From a virus: a DNA stretch of 64,000 bases. A program made the translations under genes and the position numbers. Below, piece after piece: positions 49,857 through 60,000 of this stretch (within the stretch, counting starts at the first letter, position 1; each line of letters begins with the position of its first letter). The notes beneath the pieces are model-generated. The model saw nothing but the letters and a program-made list of their open reading frames with translations, did no database searches and was not told the origin of the DNA. The stretch is taken from IMG/VR virus record IMGVR_UViG_3300031578_000013, positions 1 through 64,000 of that record. The stretch is one strand, 5' to 3'.

Positions 49857-50597
49857 ATGACGCTCTCCTTAATCTACGGTGCTGATGCAACCGGTAAATC
49901 CCTTCACTGCAAAACCCTCTGCGAAGCATCCGAGACTCCGCTTTACATCAGTCTTGAACTTAAAAACCGAAGAATGCTATCCCTCGATGCAAGAACTGGT
50001 GCAATGACGAAAGACACACCCTTTGATGTGTTTGAAGCAATCGTGTTGGAAAAAACTCCGAAATTTAATACCGATTTGATCGCCACTTACAATAAATTGG
50101 GTGAGGTGTTGGAGAAGATCCTTAATAATAAAGGATTTGATGGTAAACCGAAACACTATGATGTTGTTGTAATTGATGGCGTATCTGACTTGTCAAAGAT
50201 GGCAGAGAAGATTGTAATTAAAGAGTTACAAAAGAAACAATCAACAAGACAGGAAATTGGAAAAAATGATCTTGCATCGTGGGAAGTCAGAAATAATCTT
50301 GCGTGTATGCCATTGGAACGACTTGCAAATTGGGCGCAAATAGAAAGCGTACATGTTATTGTCACTTCGCTTCTCACAGGAGAATATGTTAATGATACTA
50401 AGGTTGGTTATAAGATTGCGGTTCAGGATCGTATAAAAGAAAAGGCAAGTGCAATACAGGTGAAACTGTTAAAGGATGGTCGGGGGTATATTGCCGATTT
50501 CGAGAAAGTGCCAAACTGGGCAAACGATGGTAATCAAACCGTGAAGGTGATGCGTGGGGGTTTGGTTGCGGAGTTTGGCAAGAGGGGCTTATTATGA
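49857..50597 (+). CDS. RecA-fold ATPase (second Sak4-like)
   Basis: 246 residues: Walker A YGADATGKSLHC (about 6-17), Walker B DVVVIDGVSDL (about 102-112), helical middle. Like the gene at 38103 it belongs with phage RecA-fold nucleotide-binding proteins. Two such ATPases in one element are unusual; sequence similarity between them is weak apart from the motifs. Confidence 0.7.
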   Translation: MTLSLIYGADATGKSLHCKTLCEASETPLYISLELKNRRMLSLDARTGAMTKDTPFDVFEAIVLEKTPKFNTDLIATYNKLGEVLEKILNNKGFDGKPKHYDVVVIDGVSDLSKMAEKIVIKELQKKQSTRQEIGKNDLASWEVRNNLACMPLERLANWAQIESVHVIVTSLLTGEYVNDTKVGYKIAVQDRIKEKASAIQVKLLKDGRGYIADFEKVPNWANDGNQTVKVMRGGLVAEFGKRGLL

Positions 50598-50761
50598 CTT
50601 ACTCGCCAGACACACCAGTGACTTATGAAGTATCAGTGCGTGTGTTCAGAAAGACATCAACACCAGCAGATGATAAATTACTCGCTTATACAAACATACC
50701 GTTCAAGACAATCAAAGAAGTGACGGACTGGATAGAGAAAGCAGGAGTGACTTTCATATGA
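50594..50761 (+). CDS. Small protein, unknown
   Basis: 55 residues, beta-alpha, coupled to the ATPase gene. Confidence 0.55.
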   Translation: MTYSPDTPVTYEVSVRVFRKTSTPADDKLLAYTNIPFKTIKEVTDWIEKAGVTFI

Positions 50762-50771
50762 GGCACGATAG

Positions 50772-51464
50772 ATGGAGTGGGGGTGTATCATTATTTGCAT
50801 AGACACACGCGAATGTTACCGCGATGAAATCAAAGCGAAGTTAGACAGGATAGGCAATGCCTCGGAAATATGCACCTTCTCCCAATGGACGGGGTGTGAC
50901 TACTATGTTGTTAATTTGCATGGTTCGGCGTGCATCCAACGAAAAGACAGTGCTGCGGAGTTATGCTCTCAAATGGAAGAGTTGCGGTATGATGTGCTCC
51001 CACGGTTGATCAACTTCGCATCCGAACTCAATTCCAATCCTGTCTTACTCGTAGAAGAAACGCATACGATTGGTGACGTGGGGTATATCTTCCGAAGAGG
51101 AAAGAGAGGGGTATTTGTTGAGACTGGTTTGCACATCTCGTCTTACTACGGCTTTCTCCAAAGTGTGAGGTTGATGGGTATCGATGTTGTTACTACGAAG
51201 GGCTTATCAGAATCAATCTGGTATCTCTCTGCCTTGGATGGCTTTCTATCAAGGCAACACTATCCCAGGCATAACAAGTCTTACAAACCCCACCAGCAGG
51301 CGCTTGGGGCTTTGTGTTGTATTCCAACGATTGGCTCTAAAAGGGCAACGAAAGCACTTACAGAGTGTTCCATTGCAGAGATGCTTCATGCGAAGGAAGT
51401 TGAGGGGTTGACGAAAGTGCAGTTGGGGAAGGTTAAGAGAGTATTGAGGAGTAGATTGACATGA
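50772..51464 (+). CDS. ERCC4-family nuclease with HhH
   Basis: 230 residues from ATG 50772. ICIDTRE at the start (GD..RE equivalent) and CIQRKDSAAEL (ERK-x3-D equivalent) are the ERCC4/XPF nuclease signatures, with the family Glu changed to Gln. A C-terminal helix-hairpin-helix follows (LCCIPTIGSKRATKAL, about 180-195). XPF-type nucleases cut branched DNA. The recombination role is inferred. Confidence 0.75.
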   Translation: MEWGCIIICIDTRECYRDEIKAKLDRIGNASEICTFSQWTGCDYYVVNLHGSACIQRKDSAAELCSQMEELRYDVLPRLINFASELNSNPVLLVEETHTIGDVGYIFRRGKRGVFVETGLHISSYYGFLQSVRLMGIDVVTTKGLSESIWYLSALDGFLSRQHYPRHNKSYKPHQQALGALCCIPTIGSKRATKALTECSIAEMLHAKEVEGLTKVQLGKVKRVLRSRLT

Positions 51465-51769
51465 CACCAGATGAAAAAACCGCACTCGCATTCTTTCTGA
51501 TACTTCTGGCATTATTCGCTGGGGTAGCACTGGGAAACTTTTATGCATCATTTTCTATCCCGTCCTGTAAAGTGTGGGATTCCCCAAGATTATACGATCA
51601 TATCCTCATAGCAGATGATGTGGTATGTACATCGTGGAATGAAGTGAATGCCACGTATTATCGCTATGATACTTTGGTGTTTAACGGGACAGAGTATATC
51701 GTGCAGAAAGTAGAGGTGGAGAATACGACAGCGAAGAGTATTATTGTTTGTAGTGGAGGGAGAGTATGA
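51461..51769 (+). CDS. N-terminally anchored protein
   Basis: 102 residues: TM helix about 9-28, then a beta-rich domain with Cys at 36, 51 and 98. Coupled by ATGA to both neighbours. Unrecognised. Confidence 0.6.
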   Translation: MTPDEKTALAFFLILLALFAGVALGNFYASFSIPSCKVWDSPRLYDHILIADDVVCTSWNEVNATYYRYDTLVFNGTEYIVQKVEVENTTAKSIIVCSGGRV

Positions 51770-51972
51770 CACACGATAAGATAAACCCGCTTGCTATTCT
51801 TGAAGCGTGTATCGAAAACGATATGGACGAATGCAAGTTTGTTTTTACAGACTGGAACGATGAGGGTGAAGTTGTTCTGGATTGTTTCGAGATTAAACTC
51901 ATTATTGAAGAACTCCGCACAAACCCAGAGGCAGTTTGTGAGCGTGGAAGAAAAGAAGGGTGGTTGGAGTGA
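51766..51972 (+). CDS. Small acidic protein
   Basis: 68 residues, acidic, three Cys. Unrecognised. Confidence 0.6.
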   Translation: MTHDKINPLAILEACIENDMDECKFVFTDWNDEGEVVLDCFEIKLIIEELRTNPEAVCERGRKEGWLE

Positions 51973-52136
51973 TACTCTATGTTAACTGGGACAAGGACGA
52001 TAAATATCATATTCATGTTGGCCCCGCAGTTCACAGATGTACTAAACAAATTAAACAAGAAATACCATTTGGTATCAACCCATGTATCAATTGTGACACG
52101 CACCAAACTGGCAAAGTTATAAGGTGTGATCCGTGA
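51969..52136 (+). CDS. Small Cys-containing protein
   Basis: 55 residues from GTG 51969 overlapping the previous stop; cysteines at C, CINC and C. Confidence 0.5.
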   Translation: MILYVNWDKDDKYHIHVGPAVHRCTKQIKQEIPFGINPCINCDTHQTGKVIRCDP

Positions 52137-52265
52137 ATGACACCCATTGAAATATGTTTGTCGCATCTAGCATTGGTATTAGATGGGGTTCCCCCACTAT
52201 TGTTAATATGCGGTATTACAGGATTCTCATTGTGGGTAACACACGGGCTGTTCAATGGCGATTAA
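52137..52265 (+). CDS. Small single-TM protein
   Basis: 42 residues: hydrophobic helix at about 18-37. Overlaps the next start. Confidence 0.5.
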   Translation: MTPIEICLSHLALVLDGVPPLLLICGITGFSLWVTHGLFNGD

Positions 52266-52590
52266 AATGACCCTCACAAAATACCCACACGAATATATCA
52301 ACGTCCCATTTCTGGTGTTCGTTGCATCTCTAACCATACTCATAACATCCGTCATAGTTCCCTCGTGGTGGGTGAATACACAACCAATCGGTCTGATCGG
52401 TTTTTGCTGTTCTACGAATTGGTATGATGAGTTTATGTTTGCCCCATGGTATATTCAAATATTGAATTGGGTTTGGATAAAGATCATATGCCTCGTGGTA
52501 ATGGCTATATCGGTATTATATCAGTTAATTCCTACTGGTGAAGAAAAGACGTGTGAGAATTGTAATAACTATAAGAGGAAAAAAGAATGA
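52255..52590 (+). CDS. Membrane protein
   Basis: 111 residues (or from 52267): helices at about 20-40 and 70-90 and a Cys pair CENCNN near the end. Unrecognised. Confidence 0.6.
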   Translation: MAIKMTLTKYPHEYINVPFLVFVASLTILITSVIVPSWWVNTQPIGLIGFCCSTNWYDEFMFAPWYIQILNWVWIKIICLVVMAISVLYQLIPTGEEKTCENCNNYKRKKE

Positions 52591-52772
52591 AACAAAAAAC
52601 ATGCATTTTATATTACGGTTTCGGAGTAACAATCCCCGAACGCATAGCAGACATTTCAGGCGATGGAACATGCATTGGTTTATTCACACCAGATGGGGGT
52701 TACAAGTCCTGCCGTGAAGCAATTGCTGCATTGAAATGCCCGAAGAAGAGAACAACTTGGTTGGAGGGATGA
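52587..52772 (+). CDS. Small protein, unknown
   Basis: 61 residues with four Cys; ATGA overlap with the previous gene. Unrecognised. Confidence 0.6.
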   Translation: MKQKTCILYYGFGVTIPERIADISGDGTCIGLFTPDGGYKSCREAIAALKCPKKRTTWLEG

Positions 52773-52778
52773 AAGACG

Positions 52779-53060
52779 ATGAAAGTAATTCATAGCAACC
52801 CCAAAGAAACAGTCGGTATTGTAACTGAACTCGTAGGACTCACAACAGTGGGGGAGTTTGATCTTGCTATATTAGAAGAGTGGATCAAACAAGTGCGGGA
52901 TGTATTCGGTGATGATGAGTATATCCACGTGCAGTTCAAGATGTCCGATGATGCAAGAGAACCTGGATATATGATTACCGCGTGTCACGGCAATACAGAC
53001 CCCAAGATTGCAGTGTGCGGGACTTACAAGAAAGACGGGACAAAGTGGGAGAGTGGGTGA
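52779..53060 (+). CDS. Small protein, unknown
   Basis: 93 residues, acidic, alpha/beta, ends just at the start of the PP-loop gene. Unrecognised. Confidence 0.6.
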   Translation: MKVIHSNPKETVGIVTELVGLTTVGEFDLAILEEWIKQVRDVFGDDEYIHVQFKMSDDAREPGYMITACHGNTDPKIAVCGTYKKDGTKWESG

Positions 53061-53980
53061 TGACTTTCGATATTAAATCATACCAACAGTATCATCATGA
53101 TATAAAAGTTGTTATAACTAAATCTCTCATAGAAAATTACTATAACGAAAACGGCGGGAAAGTGTATGTTTCATTCTCCGGTGGGTTGGATAGTAATGTC
53201 CTGCTTCACATTGCAAGGCAAGTAATACCCACAATGAAGGGGGTGTTCTCGAATACAGGATTGGAATATCCAGAGATTGTTAAGTTTGTCAAAACCTTTA
53301 ATAATGTAGATATAGTAAAACCCAAGATGCGATTCGACGAGGTTATTGAGAAACATGGCTACCCCGTTGTGAGTAAGAGGATTTCCCGTTATATCAAAGA
53401 CTTGCAAAACCCAACCGAAAATAATGTTAATGTCAGAAACTTGCGCCTCACTGGTATTAGCAGTGTAACACAACCTGGTAAACTTCAAAAATCAATGCAA
53501 CTCCCCAAAAAGTGGTTATATCTTGTAGATGCCCCATTTAAGATATCTGATGTATGTTGTGATAAATTAAAGAAAGAACCACTTAATCGCTATGCGAAAG
53601 AAACCGGGTGTAAACGTATTATTGGTGTGATGGCAGATGAGAGTGATATGCGTATGCAGCAAGCACGTAGGGATGGATGGTCAGGAAAGGATTTACTACA
53701 ACCTATGATTTTCTGGACACGCCTTGATGTTCTTGCATACACCAAACTTCATAATCTCCCATACTGCTCGGTGTATGGTGATATTAAAGATGGACAACAC
53801 GGGCTTGAAACAACTGGAGAACACCGCACAGGTTGTATGTTCTGTATGTTTGGGGTTCACATGGAGAAGGGAGAGAATAGATTTCAGAGGATGAAGAAAA
53901 CACACCCCAACCAATATAATTATTGTATGGATAAACTTGGGTGTGGAAAGGTATTGGATTTCATAGGAGTTAATAAATGA
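53060..53980 (+). CDS. PAPS-reductase-like PP-loop protein
   Basis: 306 residues from ATG 53060. YVSFSGGLDSNVLLH (about 36-50) is the pyrophosphate-binding loop, and CMFCMFGVHME near the C-terminus a Cys pair. The fold is that of phosphoadenosine phosphosulfate reductases and DndC-like sulfur-transfer proteins, frequent in phages. A role in sulfur modification of DNA or nucleotides is possible but no dnd partners are present. Confidence 0.8.
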   Translation: MTFDIKSYQQYHHDIKVVITKSLIENYYNENGGKVYVSFSGGLDSNVLLHIARQVIPTMKGVFSNTGLEYPEIVKFVKTFNNVDIVKPKMRFDEVIEKHGYPVVSKRISRYIKDLQNPTENNVNVRNLRLTGISSVTQPGKLQKSMQLPKKWLYLVDAPFKISDVCCDKLKKEPLNRYAKETGCKRIIGVMADESDMRMQQARRDGWSGKDLLQPMIFWTRLDVLAYTKLHNLPYCSVYGDIKDGQHGLETTGEHRTGCMFCMFGVHMEKGENRFQRMKKTHPNQYNYCMDKLGCGKVLDFIGVNK

Positions 53981-54339
53981 CCCCTACCCCTTCCGAGAAC
54001 CTCCGCAAGCACATCAATACCCGCACTCGCAAAACCGTTGCCCAGTTAGAAACAAAAGTTGGTTCTCTCAACCCACAAGAGAAGAAATCCCCCTCGCAGA
54101 AGCACAGCGAAGCGATGCGCAAGAAACTAAATCGCGGGGTTGTTCCACCGGCGCAGATTGGTTATGATTGCAACGACTGCTCTAAATACCCGTGTGGTGA
54201 AACAACAAAGACATGCTCGGAATCAACTCGTAAGAATCGCTGTGCCAAGTGTGGAATGGTGGTTGTGTATCGCTTTGTAGCAGAGGGTGAATGGCAGTAT
54301 TGTTTGCCTTGCCGGGAGGGATTTAAACGAAAGTCGTAA
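53977..54339 (+). CDS. Zinc-ribbon protein
   Basis: 120 residues: basic N-terminal half and a Cys-rich C-terminal half (CNDCSKYPC, CAKCGMV, CLPCREG). Nucleic-acid binding is plausible. Coupled to the previous gene by ATGA. Confidence 0.65.
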   Translation: MTPTPSENLRKHINTRTRKTVAQLETKVGSLNPQEKKSPSQKHSEAMRKKLNRGVVPPAQIGYDCNDCSKYPCGETTKTCSESTRKNRCAKCGMVVVYRFVAEGEWQYCLPCREGFKRKS

Positions 54340-54341
54340 AC

Positions 54342-54650
54342 ATGCATACCTGCAAACCCCCATTCGGGCAGGTGGGTGATATCCGCATTGACAGGAAAAC
54401 CAAGTGGGGTAATCCATACCCACTTCCATGCGATACACCATCGTTGAGAAGTGCAGTGATTCGGAAGTATGAAGTCTGGGTGAAACAACAGATGGCAGAG
54501 GGGAAGTTAGACATTGATGAACTTGCGGGTGTTGCGAGGTTGGGGTGCCATTGCAAGCCTAAGGAATGCCACGGGGATGTTCTGGTGAGACTGCTTGGAG
54601 AGAAGTATAAACGGGAACAGACTACTTTGATATCGGAGGGATTTGAATGA
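54342..54650 (+). CDS. DUF4326 protein
   Basis: 102 residues. DIRIDRKTKWGNPYPL and LGCHCKPKECHGDVL are the hallmarks of DUF4326, which is common in phages and of unknown function. Confidence 0.8.
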   Translation: MHTCKPPFGQVGDIRIDRKTKWGNPYPLPCDTPSLRSAVIRKYEVWVKQQMAEGKLDIDELAGVARLGCHCKPKECHGDVLVRLLGEKYKREQTTLISEGFE

Positions 54651-54838
54651 TGACAAGGAAAGACATGCAGCAAATATATGGAATGACAACAAAGGAAGAC
54701 AGCATGGCTCTCGATACCATGTCCTGCATTCTCCATGCAGCAGAGCAAGGCGTGGCATTCGAGACTTACATGGATAGTGTGAGGGATTGTGGCAGGAAGA
54801 GGATTAGAATGATAAGCAAGGGGTTGGTTGCGGAATGA
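54647..54838 (+). CDS. Small protein, unknown
   Basis: 63 residues, helical, two Cys. ATGA-coupled. Confidence 0.55.
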   Translation: MMTRKDMQQIYGMTTKEDSMALDTMSCILHAAEQGVAFETYMDSVRDCGRKRIRMISKGLVAE

Positions 54839-55140
54839 CAAGCAATGTTGGTAAATTAACAGTGAAACAAATCCACGCAATCCACAGGAGCACAAACAAC
54901 TTCGTTGGATTGATGAAATTGAAACTAATGGAGAATGCCGACAAGGGATTGTGGGATAAAGAATCGTATGAGTGTCTTCGTTCACGAGTGAACGATGAAC
55001 TTATAGAATTGGATACAAAAATTGCATCTGGAGAATACTTGAACGCACGATTAGAATGTGCCAATGCTGCGAATTTCCTGATGATGATAAGTGATAATAT
55101 ATCATATGGGAAATTTGAGGAATTTAAGAAGGAGCGGTAG
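54835..55140 (+). CDS. Helical protein, unknown
   Basis: 101 residues, helical (LMKLKLMENADKGLWDKE). Unrecognised. Confidence 0.6.
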   Translation: MTSNVGKLTVKQIHAIHRSTNNFVGLMKLKLMENADKGLWDKESYECLRSRVNDELIELDTKIASGEYLNARLECANAANFLMMISDNISYGKFEEFKKER

Positions 55141-55142
55141 TA

Positions 55143-55412
55143 ATGACTTCCTACAATTGTTGCGCCTACCCAGGTTGCTATATCAAAATCCCCTACGAAA
55201 TCGGTGACACCCCAGAGAAGTATTGCGAGAAGCATCTGGGAAGAAATCGAAGCAATCTATTTACAACTCCACTACCAGTCGCTACAACCCCGATGGTAAC
55301 ATTCCGATGCAACGAGTGTCATGCCAAGCGTGACATTGATCGGGAATTGTGGATGGGTGGTGCTGTGCCATTGTGTTGCGAACAGAAGATGGTGTTTCAT
55401 AAGGAGGTGTAG
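55143..55412 (+). CDS. Small zinc-finger protein
   Basis: 89 residues with CCAYPGC, YCEKH, then FRCNECHAK and CCEQ: two probable zinc sites. Unrecognised. Confidence 0.6.
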   Translation: MTSYNCCAYPGCYIKIPYEIGDTPEKYCEKHLGRNRSNLFTTPLPVATTPMVTFRCNECHAKRDIDRELWMGGAVPLCCEQKMVFHKEV

Positions 55413-55414
55413 GG

Positions 55415-55588
55415 ATGAACTCCATACAAGTTCTATTTGTACATTTTGGATTGACTATACTATCGCTAATGCTAACACTAATATTTGGAGCAATAGTTGG
55501 ATTTCCATTCTTTTGTCTATCAACGGTTTGGACTGTATTGAAGTGGAATGACGTTAAACACGAGAATGATATTGTGTGGAGTGGATGA
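55415..55588 (+). CDS. Small two-TM protein
   Basis: 57 residues with one long or two short hydrophobic helices (about 5-41). RBS AAGGAGG lies farther upstream at 55401-55407. Confidence 0.55.
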   Translation: MNSIQVLFVHFGLTILSLMLTLIFGAIVGFPFFCLSTVWTVLKWNDVKHENDIVWSG

Positions 55589-55861
55589 ATGAAAATAGAA
55601 CGTGAAAACATCGGACTAGACCTTGCCACCATCGCAACCATCATTTCCGTCGCCGGAGTCCTTACAAATAATTGCGCACTTGAACACATCGCGGCCATGT
55701 GGATCTGGCTACCAAGCAATCTCCTCTTCATCATCTACTTCTATGGCAGGGGCAAAGAGTGGTGGGTGGATGGTTTGAGTGCCAGGATGATATGCATTAA
55801 TTACTGTGTGATGCTGATAAGTGGTATAGTCGGATTGATGCAGATTTATGGAGTGGTGTGA
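55589..55861 (+). CDS. Membrane protein
   Basis: 90 residues with hydrophobic helices at about 11-29, 33-51 and 65-87; starts directly after the previous stop. Confidence 0.65.
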   Translation: MKIERENIGLDLATIATIISVAGVLTNNCALEHIAAMWIWLPSNLLFIIYFYGRGKEWWVDGLSARMICINYCVMLISGIVGLMQIYGVV

Positions 55862-56116
55862 ATGTGTGGAGATAAACCAATGTGCGGTGATATGAAACAA
55901 ATCCCAAAAGCAAAAACAGCCCACGAATTATTACTCGAAAAACAATCAAAGACACAATCAACCATGTGGTTCAATGAAGAGCATTGCCCGGAATGCGAGG
56001 CTCCGATTTACACCGATGGTAAACTAGAGTGGTGCAAGGCGGGGTGTGGTAATAATGGAACGCGGGGTATTGACAGAGAGGGGTATATGGGATTTATAAG
56101 TGATGTTATCCGGTAG
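55862..56116 (+). CDS. Small zinc-finger protein
   Basis: 84 residues with CGDKPMCGD early and CPECEAPIY...CKAGCGN: a zinc-ribbon pattern. Confidence 0.6.
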   Translation: MCGDKPMCGDMKQIPKAKTAHELLLEKQSKTQSTMWFNEEHCPECEAPIYTDGKLEWCKAGCGNNGTRGIDREGYMGFISDVIR

Positions 56117-56156
56117 CACCCCAACCAATTAATCCTTTCAAATCCAACTATTAAAC

Positions 56157-56318
56157 ATGATACCAAAAGATCAACCCTGCAATTTTTTAGACACGTCAAA
56201 GAAATCAATAGTAGAATGCCGTGCTCATAGCGTGGGGAGTTGCCCCAAGAAGGTTTCGGTAGATAGAAAAAGAACCATCACCCAATTATGCTGGAGGGTG
56301 AGGAAATCTCCAAAGTAA
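56157..56318 (+). CDS. Small basic Cys-containing protein
   Basis: 53 residues, basic, four Cys. Isolated between short gaps; moderate support only. Confidence 0.45.
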   Translation: MIPKDQPCNFLDTSKKSIVECRAHSVGSCPKKVSVDRKRTITQLCWRVRKSPK

Positions 56319-56343
56319 CTCTTTTCAGAAATCATCGCAACAG

Positions 56344-56350
56344 TATAAAT
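56344..56350 (+). promoter_or_regulatory. TATA box of the adhesin operon
   Basis: TATAAAT about 25 bp ahead of GTG 56374; gives a leaderless transcript for the surface module. Confidence 0.5.
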
Positions 56351-56373
56351 ACTATAGCGTGTCTATAGCATTT

Positions 56374-56493
56374 GTGGCAAAACGTAAAATTTCTTCTATA
56401 CAATTATCAGAACCGGCAAAACTAAAATTGAAGCGTAAGAAGCGCGAATATGAAACCTACGAGGAATACCTGCGAAGGATAGGTGTTGTATGA
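56374..56493 (+). CDS. Ribbon-helix-helix-like mini-protein
   Basis: 39 residues from GTG 56374: ISSIQLSEPAKLKLKRKK then YETYEEYLRRI, a strand-helix-helix pattern of RHH antitoxin/regulator type. Overlaps the next start; TATA box at leaderless spacing. Likely autoregulates the surface operon (inference). Confidence 0.55.
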   Translation: MAKRKISSIQLSEPAKLKLKRKKREYETYEEYLRRIGVV

Positions 56494-57056
56494 AACGCCT
56501 GTTAATAGTTTTGTTAATTTTGTGTTTCGTACTTCCAGTCATAGCAGTATCTCCATATATCAACGATCCGATTACAGAAGATTCGTTCGTGTATAAGGAA
56601 GCATCAAAGTCGGAGATACAAACCCCCCCGCTAGTAACTATAGATATCACTCCCTTCCTATCAAGCGGGGCTAAATTAAATAGAAATATCCACGAGAAAG
56701 AACTTCCTTACAATCAAATGGTTACAAATCTCGTCGAGCACGTAAACAACGGGGTTAAGAAAATCAAGACAGTGCAGATATATCCAGAGTCTATTTTGGA
56801 AATGTCCGACGATGCCGAGACAATCAAGCAAACTATGGATGGTAGGGTGAGGCTTGAATTATATTACGGATATCAAACCGCAAAGCCGTGGGCGCAATAT
56901 TACAAAGTAGAGAATTGCGACGCTACAAAATGTAGGGTTGTGAGGGCAGACTTTGCTACACGACAAGTCTGGATAGAAACAATCACAGTAGAAATTGCGA
57001 ATGGGATAACCGGATTGCCCGAATATAATGACTTGCCCAAAGGAGTGAAGATATGA
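56490..57056 (+). CDS. Secreted protein, unknown
   Basis: 188 residues with a signal peptide (about 1-19), no other membrane segment, acidic ectodomain. Overlaps the adhesin gene by 4 bases; likely an accessory of the surface module. Confidence 0.65.
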   Translation: MKRLLIVLLILCFVLPVIAVSPYINDPITEDSFVYKEASKSEIQTPPLVTIDITPFLSSGAKLNRNIHEKELPYNQMVTNLVEHVNNGVKKIKTVQIYPESILEMSDDAETIKQTMDGRVRLELYYGYQTAKPWAQYYKVENCDATKCRVVRADFATRQVWIETITVEIANGITGLPEYNDLPKGVKI

Positions 57057-60000
57057 AACTCTCACATAAAATCCTCATAGGGTTAATCCTGATCGGGATG
57101 CTGGTTGTGCCGGTAAGTGCAACCGTTTATGGTGACAACTTCGCTCCTATAATGTCAAGCAATACCCTATCTAACGGCGTAACTGGCAATACAACGAGTG
57201 CGAGCAGCGAATATAATACGGGGGCTTATGGGGCGTGGGCGGCGTTTGACCGTAATATATATTCCAGCCCAACTCACGGGTGGGTTACAAAAGATAATAT
57301 TGTTGCGGGTTGGCTACAGATAGAAATGCCAACGGGGAAGGTGCTTAAAAAATATACTTTGTCACAGAGTAATTTTTCGAGTCTTGCAGCCAACGCCCAA
57401 GCAGCTCCGAACCAGTGGAATGTTAATGCGTCAAATGATGGCACAACGTGGACGGTTTTGGATACGCAAACTGGTATTCCGTGGGATAATACCGCGAGTG
57501 TCCCTCAAACATTTACAATCTCAAATACCAACTCATATAAATTTTATCAGATTAATGCAACGGCAAATGCCACAAATCCTGCGGCGGCTCTCGGTATTGG
57601 GGAATGGTACTTATACGATGAACTGGTGGCATCGTTTACACCAGTTACTTCTACGGGGTCAAGTCCGTATGGAGTTACATTCACCGATACATCAACCGGG
57701 AGTCCGACAAGTTGGAACTGGAATATTACGGGATATGGAACTAATACATCAATATATTCAACTGCAAGCACATCACAGAACCCGCCGTTCACGTTCTTAA
57801 CGGGCAATTTCACTGTTAATCTCACGGTTACAAATCCATACGGTTCAAACATCTCAACGCAGGTAACGTGGGTGAATGTAAGCACCCCCGCACCAGTTGC
57901 ATCATTCACCCAAAACAAAACCAGTGGGCAATCCCCCCTTGCAGTTCTATTCACAGATACGTCAACGGCAAGACCGATGTTCTGGAATTGGTCTGTTAAT
58001 AGTACCGACTGGACAACCCGCACATGGTATAACTACACCACATCAACCAATCTGGTTCAGACATTCACAACTGCCGGTATCTACAACGTCACCCTGTCAG
58101 TCCAGAATATAACTGAAAGTCCAGACATAAGTACAGTCCAACACGACGTTCTAGTTAATGCAACTCTCATCGCAGATTTCGTAGGAGCGCCACTATCGGG
58201 ACACGCAACGACAGACGTATCTTTCGTTGATTTCTCTGTAGGTGGAGGAATATACTCGTGGGATTGGGACTTCGGAGATGGTGGTACTTCTACTGAAAGA
58301 AATCCAACCCATCCATACTCAACAACAGGAACCTTTGATGTGTCTTTAACTATAGATGGCGCAGATGGAACAAACACAACAACGATGCCGGGCTATATCA
58401 CGATAACGGAAGCATCAGATATCAACCCAGACAGTACCTACCGGTTCAAACCCGATAACAACATCATTAGTAATCTCACGCTTTATAACCGTACAATAGA
58501 AATGGGTAATGTAAATAATGCCACGTATGCCTTGGGATCAACGCTTTTCGACAAAGATCATATTCGAGTTATGCGGGTGCTTCCGAATGCGACAACGTAT
58601 GGTGATATCGTTCTTACGTCTTACTCTATGGACAACACCACCGGCATAGTGAATTGGAATGTCACCCGCCCCGGAGGATTTGCTCCCATTGCAGCATTCG
58701 TTCCGATACTGGATATCGAAATGTTTTATGATCGATATAGTCCCGGAGTTACCGGAGCAGCGTGGGGTAGTGGAACTTTGATCAATGGCACATACCGCAA
58801 TTCGTTCCCGGTAACAAACTTATTAGATTCGCCACTAACATATTCGTGGACAACATACAGCAACTTCAGCGTTGATAATAACGCACCTATTCTCTTCGAG
58901 GATGCGGTTATATTTACCCCAATTGAATTAAACTTCACTCCGAACAGGTGGTTATGGGATTTCGGGGATGGAAATACAACACTCTTAACAACTCCGAGCA
59001 GCATAGCGCACATCTATTCGGGAACACCCAGTACGCTCAACCCCTCACTGACGGCATACATCATAGAAAACACAGCAGTAACAAACACCACGACATTGTA
59101 TGGCGCGATTGTTACTGCATGGAATACAAGTTATGTTAAGGCAGATTTCTCCGCAACCCCAATCACCGGAACTCCCGGCGTTGCAGTTTCGTTTACTGAT
59201 TTATCACAGTGGGGTAGTACAGATGCAGTAAGTGGTCGAACATACAATTGGAGTTTTGGCGATGGGTTGTATTCATCATCACCCTATTCGGATGTAACTG
59301 GAGATGTCTTGCATGTTTATCCAACAGTGGGCGTTTATTCCGTCAATCTCACTGTAAATAACACAATTGATTCTGATCATGTGGAAAAATTAAATCACAT
59401 TACTGTCGCTATAAGTCAGGTTCAGCAAACAACGTGGTACACCCCAAAGCAAATAGGCATCACTGCGGTGTACCGCGATCCCGCAGGCATTCCCATTCCC
59501 AACACCACCCTCACCGTAACTGCAATTGGTTCGAGTATCCCGGCAACTGCAACAACTTCCACGGGAGAATCGTTACAGGCATTATATGGTATAAATCCTA
59601 CCGCAGCAAACCTTATGCTCAACAACACACTTATCATGTCTGGCACAACCGGTGGTGATGGTTCGGTGGCGTTTATTGTAGTAGCAACTATATCATACTC
59701 GGTTGCAGTGACAGATCCAGCAACGGGACTGATATGGACAACGACTCTCTTCCCATCTGATCCAACAGGACTGTATACAGTGTGGGTGGGAGAACTGCCC
59801 TACACATCCCTTGGAAATACCACCCTGACTTATATGAATGCCACGCGGATATATTACACACAACCCGATATTGGCAATGTCACATTTCATATTGATTATC
59901 AGGATATAAGTGGATATACCACGAATGTCTTGTTTGAAGTTATTGATGCTGGTAATATGACTACGGTGTATAGTGCGAATCTTGGAGCACCAGGCACCGG

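Noticed and set aside
53060-53980. Complete Dnd phosphorothioation system
   Set aside because: Only a PP-loop reductase-like protein is present; no DndA, B, D or E partner is recognisable nearby.
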